A DNA stretch of 64,000 nt from Balneolaceae bacterium (lineage in GTDB: Bacteria; Bacteroidota; Rhodothermia; Balneolales; Balneolaceae): the NCBI GenBank assembly GCA_034521495.1, contig JAXHMK010000019.1:145579-209578 (forward strand), read 5' to 3'. Shown piece by piece: positions 18,021 to 26,768 of the stretch. Numbering within the stretch: the first letter of the stretch is position 1; every line of letters starts with the position of its first letter. Position numbers and translations under genes: made by a program. The notes beneath the pieces are model-generated. The model had not been told where the DNA came from. It did not search any database and saw only the letters and a list, made by a program, of their open reading frames with translations.

Positions 18021-19268
18021 ATGAATGATACAAGAGTTGTGGTTACCGGAATGGGTGCCATCACCCCCCTCGGCGAAAATATGCCTGAAACCTGGAAAAA
18101 TGCTGTGGAAGGAGTAAGCGGAGCAGCAGATATTACACGCTTCAATCCAGAGAAATTTAAAGCTCAGTTTGCATGCGAAGTTAAAAATTTCAACCCAAAG
18201 AAGTATCTCGACCGCAATGAGATTAAGCGGTCTGATCTCTTTACCCAATATGGCCTTTATGCAGCTGCCGAAGCGATGAACGATTCAGGCCTGGACCTTG
18301 AAAAAGTATCTCCGTTTGATGTTGGAGTGATCTGGGGAACCGGACAGGGTGGTATGGGTACATTTGAAGAGGAATTGAAAGGCTATATCGCTAATGATAT
18401 GACTCCCAGATTCAGCCCGTTTTTTGTACCCAAACTCATCCCCAATATGGCTTCGGGTATGATCTCCATGAAGTTTGGGTTGATGGGCATTAACTATACC
18501 ACAATATCTGCCTGTGCCAGTTCTAACACAGCTATCATGGATGCCTATAATTACATAAAAATGGGTAAAGCAAAAGCGTTTATTACCGGTGGTTCTGAAG
18601 CGCCCGTTACCGAAGCAACAATCGGTGGATTTACAGCCATGCGTGCCATGAGCACCCGAAATGATTCACCTGAAACAGCTTCCCGGCCATTCGATCCCGA
18701 ACGAGACGGTTTTGTAATGGGTGAAGGATCCTGTGCCCTGATTCTTGAGGAGTATGAACATGCCAAAAACCGGGGAGCAACGATATATGCAGAAGTAACC
18801 GGTGCTGCAATGACGGCCGATGCCTACCACTTGACAGCTACACATCCGGAAGGTCTTGGAGCACTCCGGGGCATGAAACTGGCTATGAAAGAAGCAAACT
18901 GCAATCCGGATGATATAGATTATATCAACACACATTCCACATCTACACCGGTGGGAGACATCAGCGAGATGCTTGCTGTGTCTAAACTCTTTGAGAACAG
19001 TAATAAGAAACCAACAGTCAGTGCAACCAAATCCATGACCGGCCATCTTTTGGGTGCCGCAGGTGCTATAGAAGCAGTATTTTCTGTGAAATCTGTTCAG
19101 GAAAATATTATTCCGCCAACCATTAATACGGAGTCAATTGACGATGAAATTCCAAAAGATATTGAGATTGTACTTGGTTCGGCCCAAAAACAGGAAGTAA
19201 ATACTGCAATGAGTAATAATTTTGGTTTTGGAGGGCATAACGGAATTGTGATTTTTAAGAAAGTATGA
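18021..19268 (+). CDS. fabF: Beta-ketoacyl-ACP synthase II
   Basis: KAS II condensing enzyme, 415 residues, full length. It elongates acyl-ACP with malonyl-ACP in type II fatty acid synthesis. The Cys-His-His triad is visible: C165 in SACASSN, H305 in INTHSTSTPVGD, and H342 in MTGHLLGAAGAIEA. N-terminal VVVTGMGAITPLG and C-terminal NNFGFGGHNG are standard. The gene stands alone here, without acpP, fabG or fabD, so it may be a second fabF or a split locus. Cytosolic. Confidence 0.95.
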   Translation: MNDTRVVVTGMGAITPLGENMPETWKNAVEGVSGAADITRFNPEKFKAQFACEVKNFNPKKYLDRNEIKRSDLFTQYGLYAAAEAMNDSGLDLEKVSPFDVGVIWGTGQGGMGTFEEELKGYIANDMTPRFSPFFVPKLIPNMASGMISMKFGLMGINYTTISACASSNTAIMDAYNYIKMGKAKAFITGGSEAPVTEATIGGFTAMRAMSTRNDSPETASRPFDPERDGFVMGEGSCALILEEYEHAKNRGATIYAEVTGAAMTADAYHLTATHPEGLGALRGMKLAMKEANCNPDDIDYINTHSTSTPVGDISEMLAVSKLFENSNKKPTVSATKSMTGHLLGAAGAIEAVFSVKSVQENIIPPTINTESIDDEIPKDIEIVLGSAQKQEVNTAMSNNFGFGGHNGIVIFKKV

Positions 19269-19414
19269 CTTCACTTGAACCGGTGTATTCTTTCACAAAA
19301 TCAAATATTGAAAGAATTATACCCTAATTTACGCCTAATTAATGAGGCCCTTGTTGTTTCCAATCAAAAGAAATAACATTTTATCCATATACAACTAATT
19401 AAACATTCAGGAAT

Positions 19415-20245
19415 ATGAAAAAGATTAAGTTTTCATTCATTTTAGCGACACTACTTGTCATCTGTTCAACCTCACTTTTTGCACAATCATCCCAGGAGAT
19501 TCTTGATCAAATGATTGAGCAGTACACCAATTCTATCGAAGATGTTGAAACCATGATGATGATTACACGCATGGAGGGTTTCGTGGAAACAGATCCGGAT
19601 ACAACCTACTACAGAAAAGTTGAAACCGATGGCTTTCCAACGATGCAGGTTGTGAATTCAGGATCAAATACACCGGCAACAAACTACTACAATTTCCAGG
19701 AGAACTATGATGCACTGGTTGCTAATTCTACTTACGAGGGAACGGAAACAGTTAATGGGCGTCGGGCTCATGTTCTTTTCATTGAAGATGTAACAGCTCT
19801 ATATGATGATATGGTAACCACCCCCGAGGCACAACAGCAACAACAACAGGCCGAACCGCAAAGCGGCCGGATGTATATTGATGCCGAAGATTATATTCCG
19901 ATCCGTATGAACTTTGACATCAATTACGATGGAGAGTATACGGGGTCAGCTGATATGGTAATGTCAGATATTCGAAATATTGACGGTATGCTGATACCTT
20001 TCATGATGGAGATGAGGATCGAGGGTATTTCAGGTTCTATGTCTGCTGAAGATATGGCCGAAGCGCAGCAAAGTATGAAAGATCTCGAAGAGCAGATGGA
20101 AAACGCATCAGGCTTACAAAAGCGAATTCTTGAACGCGCCGTTAAGCCGCAGATGGAACGACTGCAAAAAATGTTAGCAGAAGGAGCCATGACAATGACT
20201 ACAATCATTGAGGATGTTCAAACCAACATTACTATCCCGGAATAG
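19415..20245 (+). CDS. Secreted protein of unknown function, LolA-like fold possible
   Basis: A 276-residue protein with a Sec signal peptide (MKKIKFSFILATLLVICSTSLFAQ, cleavage after the A-x-A-like site near residue 23). The mature part alternates beta strands (ETMMMITRMEGF, YYRKVETDGFPTMQVV, RMYIDAEDYIPIRMNFDI), as in outer-membrane lipoprotein-sorting or LolA/LolB-like folds. A glutamine run (near 146-152) and a methionine-rich amphipathic C-terminal helix (SAEDMAEAQQSMKDLEEQM) follow. No enzyme motif was seen. It ends just before a good terminator and is probably monocistronic. Confidence 0.7.
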   Translation: MKKIKFSFILATLLVICSTSLFAQSSQEILDQMIEQYTNSIEDVETMMMITRMEGFVETDPDTTYYRKVETDGFPTMQVVNSGSNTPATNYYNFQENYDALVANSTYEGTETVNGRRAHVLFIEDVTALYDDMVTTPEAQQQQQQAEPQSGRMYIDAEDYIPIRMNFDINYDGEYTGSADMVMSDIRNIDGMLIPFMMEMRIEGISGSMSAEDMAEAQQSMKDLEEQMENASGLQKRILERAVKPQMERLQKMLAEGAMTMTTIIEDVQTNITIPE

Positions 20246-20266
20246 AATCTTTTCCGCTTTTTTAGG

Positions 20267-20301
20267 GAGGGTATGAATTCATTTTCATACTCTCTTTTTT
20301 T
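20267..20301 (+). terminator. Rho-independent terminator
   Basis: GAGGGTATGAA (20267-20277) pairs with TTCATACTCTC (20284-20294, one G-T pair), loop of 6, followed by a run of seven T. It sits 22 bp after the stop of the secreted-protein gene. Confidence 0.85.
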
Positions 20302-20428
20302 ATGATTGCACTACGATGAAACTGCTGACTGATGATCTTTTGTAAAGCTATACGTGACAGGCAGATGAACGCATTCCAGGTAATCCCTGTTTTTATAATA
20401 GAATTAGGAATTAAAAAAATGACCAGAT

Positions 20429-20716
20429 ATGGATAACAAAGAAGCGTATAAAGAGAAAATCAGAGCTCAACTGGATGAATGGAGAGCAGATGCCGACAAG
20501 CTGAAAGCTAAGATCAAACAGAAGCAGGCTGACGGAAAAATTGATTCTCAAAAATATCTTGATGAACTGAAGGAGAAACAGAAGACCGCAAGAGCTAAGC
20601 TGGAGCAACTTGAAGATTCAGGAGAAGAAGCCTGGGATGATATCAAAGCAGGTCTCGAAAAAGCTACCGGTGAATTGAAAGAAACATTTTCTAAAGTCCG
20701 GAGCAAATTCAACTAA
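20429..20716 (+). CDS. Small coiled-coil protein of unknown function
   Basis: A 95-residue protein, almost entirely helical and charged, with heptad spacing through most of its length (AYKEKIRAQLDEWRADADKL, LDELKEKQKTARAKLEQL). There is no signal peptide or membrane segment. It resembles small stress-associated coiled-coil proteins in general layout only. Its 3' end overlaps the 3' end of feoB by 8 nt in convergent orientation, so transcripts would be partly antisense. Confidence 0.65.
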   Translation: MDNKEAYKEKIRAQLDEWRADADKLKAKIKQKQADGKIDSQKYLDELKEKQKTARAKLEQLEDSGEEAWDDIKAGLEKATGELKETFSKVRSKFN

Positions 20717-22859
20717 AGTTTGTTCCAACCTGGTATACAAGAAACGAGCAAATATATGCCAGTGAGGTCATATAAATAAACATAACGGCGGGCCACTTCC
20801 AGGAATTGGTTTCTCTTTTTACGATGGCTATCGTACTCATACATTGCATTGCAAGTGCAAAGAAAACCATTAGTGATAAAGCAGTCCAAACACTGTAAAT
20901 AGGCTCGCCATTACTATCAACATCGCGCTGAAGTTTCTTTTGCAGGGAAACTGCATCATCCTGGTCTTGTACACTATAAATTGTATTGAGCGTGCCCACC
21001 ATCACTTCCCGGGCTGCAAAGGATGTAATCAAACCGATACCAATTTTCCAGTCAAAACCGAGGGGTTCAATTACCGGTTCAATGAACTGGCCAAATTGAC
21101 CCGCATAACTCTGCTGCAGTTTTAATGATGCAGCAACTTGTTCATCTTCACTGGATCTTGTCTCAACATTCTCGGTTGTAATATTATCTGTGGCAAGCGT
21201 TTCAGGCTGATCCGTTTTCGGGAAGGAAGCCAGGAACCACAGCACAATTGAAATGCCCAGGATAATCTTTCCTGCCTCTGTTACAAATACTTTACCGCGG
21301 TCGAATACATTTTGGAACACGCCCGACCATTTTGGCATTTTATAACTTGGCAATTCCATAATAAACGGGGATGGCTGGTCCGTTTTTATAAACTGTTTCA
21401 TCACAAATGCAGCGAGAATTGCCATCACAATTCCAAAAATATAGAGTCCAAAGAAGGTAATACCCTGGAGTGTAAAAATTCCCAGGAAAGTTGTACTGGG
21501 TATAAAAGCTGCAATCATCAGTGCGTAAACCGGTAATCTTGCCGAGCATGCCATAAATGGCAGCACCATGATTGTGATAATTCGATCACTCCAGTTCTCA
21601 ATTGTCCGTGCAGCCATAATTCCGGGAATTGCACAGGCAAAGCCAGACATTAACGGAACCACAGATCGCCCATGTAAACCGATTCGGGTCATAAATCCAT
21701 CCATTACAAACGCTGCGCGGGCCATATACCCGGTTCCTTCAAGAACCGATATAAAGAAGAAAAGAAATGTAATTTGCGGCAGGAAAATCACCACACCCCC
21801 CAAACCTGCAATCACCCCTTCAACCAACAAGTCGTTTAATATACCGGGTGGTAAATTGGCTGCAACCCAACTTCCCATCTCAATAAAAAGCAGATCTATC
21901 AGATCCATAAATGGTTCAGCCCACGAAAAAATAGATTGAAACATTAAGAGCAATACCAACCCGAAAATAACAGGCCCAAATACTTTATGGGTTACATATT
22001 CATCAATTTTATCTGAAAGCGTGGCTTTATCTTCACCGGATTTCACGACCGATCCGGCTGTACATTTTTCAATGTAATCATACCTCTTCAGTACTTCTTC
22101 AGCTGCATAATTCTTCCCGGCATCATCGAGAATTTTTCGGGCTTTTTGTACGATCTGCCTTAATTGATGCTGTTTCTCGATCTCCGGAATGAGATTAATC
22201 GCCTGGTCATCTCCAATAAACCGAAGAGCCTCAACAGTCCACGTTCGTTCAGGCAGCCCGGTATGCGGTTTAATCCACTCTTCAATAATTATATTGATCG
22301 CCTTTCGTAACGATTCTCCAGGGTTCCACTGCAGGGGCTTTGAGGCATTTAACGTATGAGAGGAGAGATAATCACGAAGTTTCTGAACCTCTTTCTCGTT
22401 TTTCGTTACCATGGGGAGAACGGGAACTCCAAAACCTTTGGATATTTTATCTGCATTGATCTCAATCCCCCGTTCCTCGGCTACATCAACCATACTCAAC
22501 ACAACAATTACCGGAATTCCCAGATCCATTATTTGCGAAACCAGGTAAAGATTCCTGTCGAGGTTGCTGGCATCTGCCATTACAATCACAAGATCGGGCT
22601 CTGGTTCATGCTCATATTTTCCCGCCAAAACCTGGTAGGTAATTCTTTCGTCGATCTGTTTTGGATTCAGGCTGTATGTTCCGGGCAGATCAACAATTCT
22701 AAACTGTTTACCACCAATGGTTGCATAACCAACCTTCTTTTCAACCGTAACTCCGGGGTAATTGGCAATCTTTTGCTTTAACCCTGTTAAAGCGTTGAAA
22801 AGTGTAGATTTTCCCGTGTTAGGATTTCCGACTAACGCAATTGTTGTTTCTCTCTGCAC
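20709..22859 (-). CDS. feoB: Ferrous iron transport protein B
   Basis: Fe(II) transporter of 716 residues in the inner membrane. The N-terminal G domain has G1 GNPNTGKST (11-19) and G3 DLPGT (57-61). The expected G4 N-x-x-D reads SMVD (122-125), so asparagine is replaced by serine. The membrane part begins at about residue 290 and carries the Gate motifs (ARAAFVMDGFMTRIGLHGRS, SGFACAIPGIMAARTI, FAAREVMVGTLNTIY). The C-terminal region has SLMVFFALAMQCMSTIAIVKRE. It follows two feoA genes with short spacers in one operon. Iron regulation is likely, but no operator could be fixed. Confidence 0.95.
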   Translation of the reverse strand: MQRETTIALVGNPNTGKSTLFNALTGLKQKIANYPGVTVEKKVGYATIGGKQFRIVDLPGTYSLNPKQIDERITYQVLAGKYEHEPEPDLVIVMADASNLDRNLYLVSQIMDLGIPVIVVLSMVDVAEERGIEINADKISKGFGVPVLPMVTKNEKEVQKLRDYLSSHTLNASKPLQWNPGESLRKAINIIIEEWIKPHTGLPERTWTVEALRFIGDDQAINLIPEIEKQHQLRQIVQKARKILDDAGKNYAAEEVLKRYDYIEKCTAGSVVKSGEDKATLSDKIDEYVTHKVFGPVIFGLVLLLMFQSIFSWAEPFMDLIDLLFIEMGSWVAANLPPGILNDLLVEGVIAGLGGVVIFLPQITFLFFFISVLEGTGYMARAAFVMDGFMTRIGLHGRSVVPLMSGFACAIPGIMAARTIENWSDRIITIMVLPFMACSARLPVYALMIAAFIPSTTFLGIFTLQGITFFGLYIFGIVMAILAAFVMKQFIKTDQPSPFIMELPSYKMPKWSGVFQNVFDRGKVFVTEAGKIILGISIVLWFLASFPKTDQPETLATDNITTENVETRSSEDEQVAASLKLQQSYAGQFGQFIEPVIEPLGFDWKIGIGLITSFAAREVMVGTLNTIYSVQDQDDAVSLQKKLQRDVDSNGEPIYSVWTALSLMVFFALAMQCMSTIAIVKRETNSWKWPAVMFIYMTSLAYICSFLVYQVGTNFS

Positions 22860-22870
22860 TTCTATTCACC

Positions 22871-23086
22871 CTATTCAATTTCAATACATTTCGCCTCTGA
22901 TTCCCGAAGCGACAATAAATATCCCCGTATTTTTACTTCGATGGGATAACCAAGAGGTGCCGCACGAACCACTTCTACTTTTGAGCCGGGAGTCAATCCC
23001 ATTTCAAGCAGTCTCAACATTTCAGGCCCTTTGACATTTTTTATGGTTCTGACGCCTGATTCTTTTAGATCGGAAAGTTTTTTCAT
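22871..23086 (-). CDS. feoA: FeoA domain protein (second copy)
   Basis: A 71-residue SH3-like FeoA protein, cytosolic, presumed to interact with FeoB. Typical pattern: MKKLSDLKESGVRTIKNVKG, LLEMGLTPGSKVEVVRAAP, YPIEVKIRGYLLSLRESEA, CIEIE. It lies between the other feoA-like gene (4-nt spacer region) and feoB (11-nt spacer). Confidence 0.9.
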   Translation of the reverse strand: MKKLSDLKESGVRTIKNVKGPEMLRLLEMGLTPGSKVEVVRAAPLGYPIEVKIRGYLLSLRESEAKCIEIE

Positions 23087-23089
23087 TCT

Positions 23090-23308
23090 CTATCTTGGTG
23101 TAACCAAAATGGATCGAGCCAGTTTGCCATTAATTGCAAGCTTGGTCCCTCCCACTTGTAATACGACATTTTTTTGGTTTGAGATGATTACTGCATGATT
23201 TCCCTCAACACAACCCAACTCCCTAAGACGCTTCGCCTCATCTGAACTGCACGAAAGCGTGGAGATATCAACGTTTTCACCGGGTTTTACAATGGTCAGT
23301 GGTAACAT
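23090..23308 (-). CDS. feoA: FeoA domain protein (first copy)
   Basis: A 72-residue FeoA-like protein, first gene of the feo operon. It has RLRELGCVEGNHAVIISNQ and VVLQVGGTKLAINGKLARSI, the core of the FeoA fold. It differs clearly from the downstream FeoA, so the two are old paralogues. Two FeoA genes before FeoB are common in Bacteroidota-type feo loci. Confidence 0.87.
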   Translation of the reverse strand: MLPLTIVKPGENVDISTLSCSSDEAKRLRELGCVEGNHAVIISNQKNVVLQVGGTKLAINGKLARSILVTPR

Positions 23309-23487
23309 ATCTATATCAGTTATACTATTTTAACTCAATCTAAATAAAGATATGAAATTAGGTGTTCAGGTGAAACCAAATCATAAACGAATTCAAATTT
23401 TTTATTCCAGGTGATTCGTAAAAAGAAGTTCACTATAAATTTTTATACTTAAGAAGGTTCTATTATTTCAACATTAGTTAAACACCT

Positions 23488-24582
23488 ATGAGCTCTTCAC
23501 TAAAAATTGGCCGGTTTGCGGGGATTAAAGTTCAAATTCACTGGACGTTCTGGCTTCTTTTCCTGTTTATCGGATTCCTGGTCTTTACAAAAGATGGTAC
23601 ATTTGCAGATCTAATCTGGCATTCTCTATTTATCATGGGATTGTTCATTTGTGTTGTTCTCCATGAATTTGGTCATGCACTGACTGCTAAAAATTATGGT
23701 ATTCCAACTCGAAGCATAACCCTTCTTCCTATCGGCGGGCTGGCAAGCCTCAAAAAAATTCCGGACAATCCAAAAGAGGAGTTTCTTGTTGCAATAGCCG
23801 GGCCTGCTGTAAATGTTGTTATAGCAATTATTCTGGTAATTTTTGTACCCACTGAGACCTATACTTCGATGGATCCGGAAACGTTGCAGGAAGAACTCTC
23901 GATGATTACTCCCGACAATTTTCTTTTCTATCTTCTCACTGCCAACATCGCACTGGTTCTCTTTAATCTCATTCCCGCTTTCCCCATGGATGGCGGACGA
24001 ATATTTCGTGCCATCCTCACCATGAAAATGGGACGAATTAAAGCTACTCAAATAGCCGCTTCGGTTGGAAAATTCCTGGCTCTTTTGTTTTTCCTTTACG
24101 GACTTTTTTATGGGATTTTGCTATCGGTGATTGCCGTATTTATCTGGTTTGGTGCCCATTCAGAAAACATCATGATTCAGCAAATTGAATTGATGAGAGG
24201 CTATAAAATTCGTGATGCCATGATTACCGAATACTCAACTCTGAATCCTGATGATATACTTAAAACCGCAGTTGATAAAATCCTGGCAAGTACACAACAG
24301 GATTTCGTTGTTGTTGAAAACGGTGAGATTGCCGGTATTCTGTATATGAATGATCTCTCCAAAGCCCTTCAAAGTTCAGGTGAAGAAACTCCCGTGCGTG
24401 AAGTAATGGACACCTCCGTAGTTACACTCGAAGCCAATAATGAACTGTCAAGCGCCTATCAAAAACTGAACCGGAAAAACCGCAATTTCTTTCCTGTGCT
24501 GGAAAATGGAGAGATTATCGGTGTGATGGATATGAATAACATCAACGAATTTCTGACTTTTCGGTCTGCTTTTGACTATTAG
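23488..24582 (+). CDS. Site-2 protease family (M50) with two CBS domains
   Basis: A 364-residue intramembrane zinc metalloprotease. The zinc motif HEFGH is at 59-63, in a hydrophobic helix, and the third ligand is D168 in NLIPAFPMDGGR. About six hydrophobic segments lie in residues 1-225. Two CBS domains follow (about 235-285 and 300-355), with IRDAMITEYSTL, VVVENGEIAGILYM and FFPVLENGEIIGVMDM. CBS-linked S2P enzymes are thought to respond to adenylate-type ligands. The substrate is unknown. No anti-sigma factor gene is adjacent. Confidence 0.92.
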   Translation: MSSSLKIGRFAGIKVQIHWTFWLLFLFIGFLVFTKDGTFADLIWHSLFIMGLFICVVLHEFGHALTAKNYGIPTRSITLLPIGGLASLKKIPDNPKEEFLVAIAGPAVNVVIAIILVIFVPTETYTSMDPETLQEELSMITPDNFLFYLLTANIALVLFNLIPAFPMDGGRIFRAILTMKMGRIKATQIAASVGKFLALLFFLYGLFYGILLSVIAVFIWFGAHSENIMIQQIELMRGYKIRDAMITEYSTLNPDDILKTAVDKILASTQQDFVVVENGEIAGILYMNDLSKALQSSGEETPVREVMDTSVVTLEANNELSSAYQKLNRKNRNFFPVLENGEIIGVMDMNNINEFLTFRSAFDY

Positions 24583-24653
24583 TAGGAAGATTCGCGAAGT
24601 AAGGAGATCCGCGAAGTTTTGGAAACTTCGCGGATCTAATAAGGCTTCCTACT
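24581..24653. repeat. REP palindrome copy 1, inside a larger hairpin
   Basis: Core at 24605-24637: perfect 15-bp arms AGATCCGCGAAGTTT and complement around a TGG loop. It is enclosed by the outer inverted repeat AGTAGGAAG (24581-24589) / CTTCCTACT (24645-24653). It lies just downstream of the S2P stop and of the RAYT 3' end, where it could also act as a bidirectional terminator-like structure. Confidence 0.85.
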
Positions 24654-25305
24654 CAAATATTAAATGACTTATCTCTTCAAATTCGTCCTTCTGTACTGAA
24701 AGGTGAAACCTTTTTAATTCATCTTCTCCCCCAAACCACTCAAAAACTTCATCTCTCTCTAATAAACTATTCTTGTTGGAAAGATATGCGCGATATGATG
24801 AAAAACTCCAGTTCCTCGCATTTTTTGTAAAACCATGGATTACTGGATTAAAATGGATATATCGAATCATATTGGCGAAATAATCATCTTGAGATATTTT
24901 TATTCGTTTCAAATTCTCCGAAAACAGGCTGCCTTTACGTTCATAAACTTTATTGTATGCCTTCGCATAAGAAATCAGACAATTCTTGAACTGCTTTGAA
25001 ATATTCAAACTAAAATCGATTTGTCCTTCTAATCCGCGAAATCTTCCTGTACTTCGCGGATTTTTATCATCTAAGTCAAAAAAATTCTCTAATACACTCT
25101 CTTTTTTTACCCTTAACAAAAAATGAAAATGATTCGGCATCAAACAATAGGCGTATATTTTTGATATTGGATGAATATATTTTTCAATCTTACTTAGAAA
25201 GAAAAAATAGTTTTCAGTTTCCCTGAAAATCAGATCATCTCCATTAGCATGATGATACACATGATAGATATGACCGGGTTCGAAAGGAATGACTTTCTGT
25301 GCCAT
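24649..25305 (-). CDS. REP-associated tyrosine transposase (RAYT, IS200-like Y1 family)
   Basis: Single-strand DNA endonuclease of the Y1 HUH superfamily that processes REP palindromes. The frame is open to 25362, but the family start (MAQKVIPFEPGHIYHVYHHA) lies at 25305, giving 218 residues. The HUH metal motif is in AYCLMPNHFHFLL (about 52-64). The helix SYAKAYNKVYERKGSLF carries the presumed catalytic tyrosine, and NMIRYIHFNPVIHG is typical. Residues about 82-91 (NPRSTGRFRG) are encoded by a degenerate REP copy sitting in frame in the gene. REP copies flank the gene on both sides. The gene appears intact, but whether the insertion leaves it active is unknown. Confidence 0.88.
   Translation of the reverse strand: MAQKVIPFEPGHIYHVYHHANGDDLIFRETENYFFFLSKIEKYIHPISKIYAYCLMPNHFHFLLRVKKESVLENFFDLDDKNPRSTGRFRGLEGQIDFSLNISKQFKNCLISYAKAYNKVYERKGSLFSENLKRIKISQDDYFANMIRYIHFNPVIHGFTKNARNWSFSSYRAYLSNKNSLLERDEVFEWFGGEDELKRFHLSVQKDEFEEISHLIFE
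25031..25062. repeat. Degenerate REP copy inside the RAYT coding sequence
   Basis: AATCCGCGAA (25031-25040) and TTCGCGGATT (25053-25062), a 10-bp stem with a 12-nt centre. It shares the TCCGCGAA core with the four intergenic REPs. It keeps the RAYT frame open. Confidence 0.75.
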
Positions 25306-25368
25306 TTTATATTTATTTCTTGATACAGTTTTAACTGCTTTACTTGTATGAACCCGAATCAAGAAAAC

Positions 25369-25435
25369 CCTTACAGCATTGGTAAAGTTTATAGCCCTGA
25401 AGAGATCCGCGAAGTTTTGGAAACTTCGCGGATCT
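25369..25435. repeat. 67-bp repeat unit containing REP copy 2
   Basis: The REP core at 25403-25435 (15-bp arms, TGG loop) is preceded by a 28-bp stretch beginning CCTTACAG and ending GTTTATAGCC. The same 67-bp arrangement recurs at 25952-26018. It lies between the mscL stop codon and the RAYT start. Confidence 0.85.
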
Positions 25436-25441
25436 CACCCA

Positions 25442-25849
25442 TCAGGCTCCCTGCTCTTTCAGAAGATCTCTTATTTCTGTCAGCAATTTCTCTTCCGCAT
25501 TTGGCTCCGGCGGAGGTGAAGGTATGGTCTCCTCTTTCTTTTTCATCTTTTCAAAAGACCGTATCACCATGAATATTGCAAAAGCGATAATTGTAAAATC
25601 AACCAGGTGCTGTAGAAAAACCCCGTAGTTTATCGTTACCGCGGCAACCTCACCGGAAGCTTCTTTAAGCGTGAGAACAAAATCACTAAAATCGACCCCT
25701 CCAAGTAATATGCCAATCGGCGGCATTAACACATCATTCACAAAAGAGGTAACAATCCGTCCAAATGCAGCTCCAATGACTACGGCAACAGCCAGGTCCA
25801 GCACATTCCCGCGAATGGCAAACTTTTTAAAATCCTGAATTAAACTCAT
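25442..25849 (-). CDS. mscL: Large-conductance mechanosensitive channel
   Basis: A 135-residue MscL that opens under membrane tension to release solutes in hypo-osmotic shock. The N-terminal helix [20 protein letters not shown], the first membrane helix [30 protein letters not shown], the second helix [13 protein letters not shown], and a charged C-terminal bundle ([15 protein letters not shown]) are all in place. It sits between two 67-bp repeat units and next to an osmoprotectant-type transporter, which fits an osmotic-stress neighbourhood. Confidence 0.95.
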   Translation of the reverse strand: MSLIQDFKKFAIRGNVLDLAVAVVIGAAFGRIVTSFVNDVLMPPIGILLGGVDFSDFVLTLKEASGEVAAVTINYGVFLQHLVDFTIIAFAIFMVIRSFEKMKKKEETIPSPPPEPNAEEKLLTEIRDLLKEQGA

Positions 25850-25951
25850 AAAATAGCAGATTCGTTAAGGTTTGGTTTCCTTCACTTTAATTATTATTCA
25901 AATGGTATACAATAGTTCGGATTTAAAATTGATTCCATCTTTTTAATCAAT

Positions 25952-26018
25952 CCTTACAGTTTTGGTAAAGTTTATAGCCTTATTTAGATCCGCGAAGTTT
26001 CCAAAACTTCGCGGATCT
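25952..26018. repeat. 67-bp repeat unit containing REP copy 3
   Basis: CCTTACAG...GTTTATAGCC followed by the REP core 25986-26018. The loop is CCA, so the core is in reverse orientation to copies 1 and 2. It ends 14 bp before the ATG of the ABC ATPase gene and therefore lies in its leader. Confidence 0.85.
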
Positions 26019-26032
26019 TGTACATTGCCTCC

Positions 26033-26767
26033 ATGATACAGGCACGCCACATAACCAAAACATACGATCAAAAAGTATTGGACGATGTTTCGCTTTCGAT
26101 TGATAAGGGAAAAACGGTATCGCTGATTGGGCCAAGCGGATGTGGAAAATCTACCTTTCTTCGGATTATTATGGGACTGATTGAGGCCGATTCCGGTGAA
26201 ATTCTGATTGAGGATGAACCGATGACCGGGAAAAACGCTCTCTCCCTTCGAAGAAAAATGGGCTATGTGATTCAAAGCGGCGGACTGTTTCCTCATCTCA
26301 CGGCCAGAGAAAATCTAACGCTGGTCACAAATTATCTCGGTTGGAATACTGAAAAAGAAGAGGAGCGAATTGATGAACTTTCAGCACTTACAAATATCGA
26401 TTCATCGATGCTGGATCGTAAACCTGAAAATCTTTCCGGCGGACAGGCACAACGAATCAGCCTGATGCGCGCGCTCATGCTTGATCCTCCGATTTTACTA
26501 ATGGACGAGCCGTTGGGTTCCATCGACCCGCTTGTGAGGTATGAATTGCAAAATGATCTTCGTTCAATCTTTCGTGAGCTTAAAAAATCCGTCTTGCTGG
26601 TTACGCACGATTTGGGCGAAGCCGCGTTTTTGGGTGATGAAATTGCCTTGATGCACTCCGGGAAAATCATTCAAAAAGGAACTATCAAAGAGATTATCGA
26701 TCAGCCCGCGAATAACTTCGTAAAGGAGTTTGTGCAGGCACAACGCAGTCCGCTGGAGGAGTTGTAA
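26033..26767 (+). CDS. Osmoprotectant-type ABC transporter ATP-binding protein
   Basis: A 244-residue ATPase. The frame opens at a TTG overlapping the REP (26018), but the ATG at 26033 (MIQARHITKTYDQKVL) matches the family. Walker A GPSGCGKST, signature LSGGQAQR, Walker B ILLMDEPLGS and the H-loop VTHDLGEA are present. It resembles OpuCA/ProV-like ATPases but lacks their C-terminal CBS domains. It is followed after 1 nt by the fused binding protein/permease, so the two form a complete importer for glycine betaine, choline or a similar solute. The substrate is inferred from the partner. Confidence 0.87.
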   Translation: MIQARHITKTYDQKVLDDVSLSIDKGKTVSLIGPSGCGKSTFLRIIMGLIEADSGEILIEDEPMTGKNALSLRRKMGYVIQSGGLFPHLTARENLTLVTNYLGWNTEKEEERIDELSALTNIDSSMLDRKPENLSGGQAQRISLMRALMLDPPILLMDEPLGSIDPLVRYELQNDLRSIFRELKKSVLLVTHDLGEAAFLGDEIALMHSGKIIQKGTIKEIIDQPANNFVKEFVQAQRSPLEEL

Positions 26768-26768
26768 G

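Noticed and set aside
23309..23487. Fur or DtxR operator before the feo operon
   Set aside because: The region is AT-rich, but I could not find a palindrome good enough to call.
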